A stretch of DNA of 5,607 bases, taken from an uncultured Eubacteriales bacterium (GTDB lineage Bacteria > Bacillota > Clostridia > Oscillospirales > QAMX01). Shown piece by piece: positions 4,917-5,607 of the stretch (the first letter of the stretch is position 1; each line of letters opens with the position of its first letter). Below the pieces are notes generated by a model that saw only the letters and a list, made by a program, of their open reading frames with translations, ran no database searches and was not told where the DNA came from. The position numbers and the translations under genes were made by a program. The DNA is taken from contig URVL01000154.1 in the NCBI GenBank assembly GCA_900551265.1, forward strand, positions 1-5,607. The letters are read 5' to 3'.

Positions 4917-5468
4917 GGATGTACTGCATACTATGCTGTCTTAAAAATGGTGTTGTATATATTCTACACTTGAAAAAGCGTACAGCAACGCTTTCAAAAG
5001 CATAGTAGTTGCAGGGCGAAAATAAATTTGTTCTAACCGCTACACAAAAACATATGCGCTTCTGCCTTTGGGATATCCCATGCTTTGTGAAATGCTATAC
5101 TTGGTCGGTGCACCTCTCAAGAGGTTTGCATGGTCTAGCATCATGTGTCCTTCTATGAAAATTTTTTATGGTTTGCTGCATGTCTTTTCGCAAAAAGCAA
5201 TGAAAAATAAGAAAAAAGATTTCAGAAGAAATATACTTATTTGTTTCTATAAATTTTCTTTGCGTGTACGTTTTACCGGAACCCGGGAATAGGATTGTAA
5301 AAACAGGGATTTTATTTAAAAGTGTGTTTGATTTAATGCTTGCGGAGCAATTCCTTGCCAATTTGAGGCTGTGTTTCTTGAAAAAATACATCCCGCATTT
5401 TTAACTTAAAGTGGAAAACAGCTACAGTGATTTTGAAATATGAACTTTAAAAATCGTTATATCTTGTC
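4917..5468. other. Intergenic stretch without a convincing gene
   Basis: About 550 bases between the ABC exporter tail and the hairpin upstream of the regulator. Reading frames of 74 codons (plus, 5068-5292, TTG start) and 98 codons (minus, 5095-5391) exist. Neither has a ribosome binding site or a recognisable motif, and the second is mostly AT-rich filler. Visible structure is the long inverted repeat at 4924-5014, the 12-base palindrome TGGGATATCCCA at 5069-5080, and CCTC-TCAA-GAGG near 5112. I see no tRNA, CRISPR array or recognisable transposase remnant. Confidence 0.6.
4924..5014. repeat. Long-range inverted repeat with inner hairpin, possible structured RNA
   Basis: CTGCATACTATGC (4924-4936) pairs with GCATAGTAgtTGCAG (5000-5014), 13 pairs with one two-base bulge. 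Inside, TTGAAAAAGCG (4970-4980) pairs with CGCTTTCAA (4989-4997) with a two-base bulge and an 8-base loop. A weaker GTGT/ACAC pairing (about 4951-4969) would complete a three-way junction. On the minus strand it is followed at once by the hairpin at 4869-4916. It matches no RNA family I recognise; an untranscribed or decayed mobile-element end is possible. Confidence 0.45.
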
Positions 5469-5607
5469 TTATCGCTTCGTCCCGTTCAACTTCCACTGGG
5501 CGCTCTGGCTCTGAAGCTCCACCATGTGCCGGTAGAGGCCGCCTTTCTGCATCAGCTCCGCTGGTGTCCCCTGTTCGGCCACATGGCCATTCTCCAGAAC
5601 CACGATG
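5469..5607 (-). CDS. C-terminal end of an ABC exporter (permease-ATPase half-transporter), 5' part outside window
   Basis: The last 45 codons of a minus-strand gene ending in TAA at 5469-5471. The peptide begins IVVLENGHVAEQGTPAEL and continues with GGLYRHMVELQ. This is the standard sequence after the switch His of MsbA/LmrA-type fused exporters (D-R-I-V-V-L-x-x-G-x-x-x-E-x-G-T-H/P-x-E-L). The family is therefore clear, but substrate and partner cannot be told from the tail. Its base composition looks more GC-rich than the zinc operon, hinting at a different compositional block. It lies about 710 bases upstream of the regulator start and is separated from it by a strong hairpin, so it is probably not in the same operon. 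Confidence 0.88.
   Translation of the reverse strand, partial: IVVLENGHVAEQGTPAELMQKGGLYRHMVELQSQSAQWKLNGTKR

Noticed and set aside
5095..5391. 98-codon minus-strand frame in the gene-free stretch
   Set aside because: The start lacks a ribosome binding site, the composition is AT-rich and Lys/Phe-heavy, and no domain is recognisable. A chance GSGKT string inside it lacks any other P-loop ATPase feature.
5406..5450. TTAAAGT/ACTTTAA inverted repeat downstream of the ABC exporter
   Set aside because: The seven-base AT-rich stem with a 31-base loop is expected by chance in such AT-rich sequence and lacks a terminator T-run.

Overview
The window carries a complete zinc-uptake locus on the minus strand. 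It looks like a low-to-medium-GC Firmicute, probably a gut-type clostridium. The support is strong GGAGG-type ribosome binding sites, Gram-positive-style lipoproteins with LSAC lipoboxes, 7-1-7 Fur-family operators, and a GDRFPF-type zinc-binding protein as I remember it from Clostridia. The taxonomic call is inference; there is no rRNA or marker gene here.

Layout, read in the direction of transcription (right to left). At 5469-5607 is the end of an ABC exporter ATPase that runs off the window. A roughly 550-base stretch without a convincing gene follows (4917-5468). It includes a long-range inverted repeat around an inner hairpin (4924-5014) and ends at a strong hairpin (4869-4916). Next come a sigma-A-type promoter flanked by two near-identical palindromes, a Fur-family repressor (Zur-like, 4332-4757), and a 99-residue two-helix membrane protein with a Cys/His cluster (3999-4298). 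After these are the zinc-binding lipoprotein ZnuA with a ZinT domain nested inside it (2374-3882), the ATPase ZnuC (1598-2308), the permease ZnuB (775-1605) and a second lipoprotein with an OB-fold-like C-terminal domain (156-782). At the far left, 2-130 on the plus strand looks like the tail of a convergent gene, possibly an AEC-type permease.

How it works together: the repressor probably senses zinc and shuts its own promoter through the two palindromes, one over the -10 and one just upstream of the -35. When zinc is short, ZnuA captures the metal outside the membrane, helped by its His-rich loops and ZinT module, and passes it to ZnuB, with ZnuC supplying ATP. The small membrane protein and the last lipoprotein are co-directional, tightly packed with the transporter and carry Cys/His or Cys-Cys motifs, so they are candidate accessory factors of unknown function. 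Two terminator-like hairpins sit inside the operon, one before znuA and one between znuA and znuC, suggesting graded expression.

The most noteworthy points are the nested ZinT-in-ZnuA architecture, the loss of the usual third His ligand of ZnuA, the two uncharacterised accessory proteins, and the structured non-coding stretch upstream of the regulator. The basic transport system itself is a known one.
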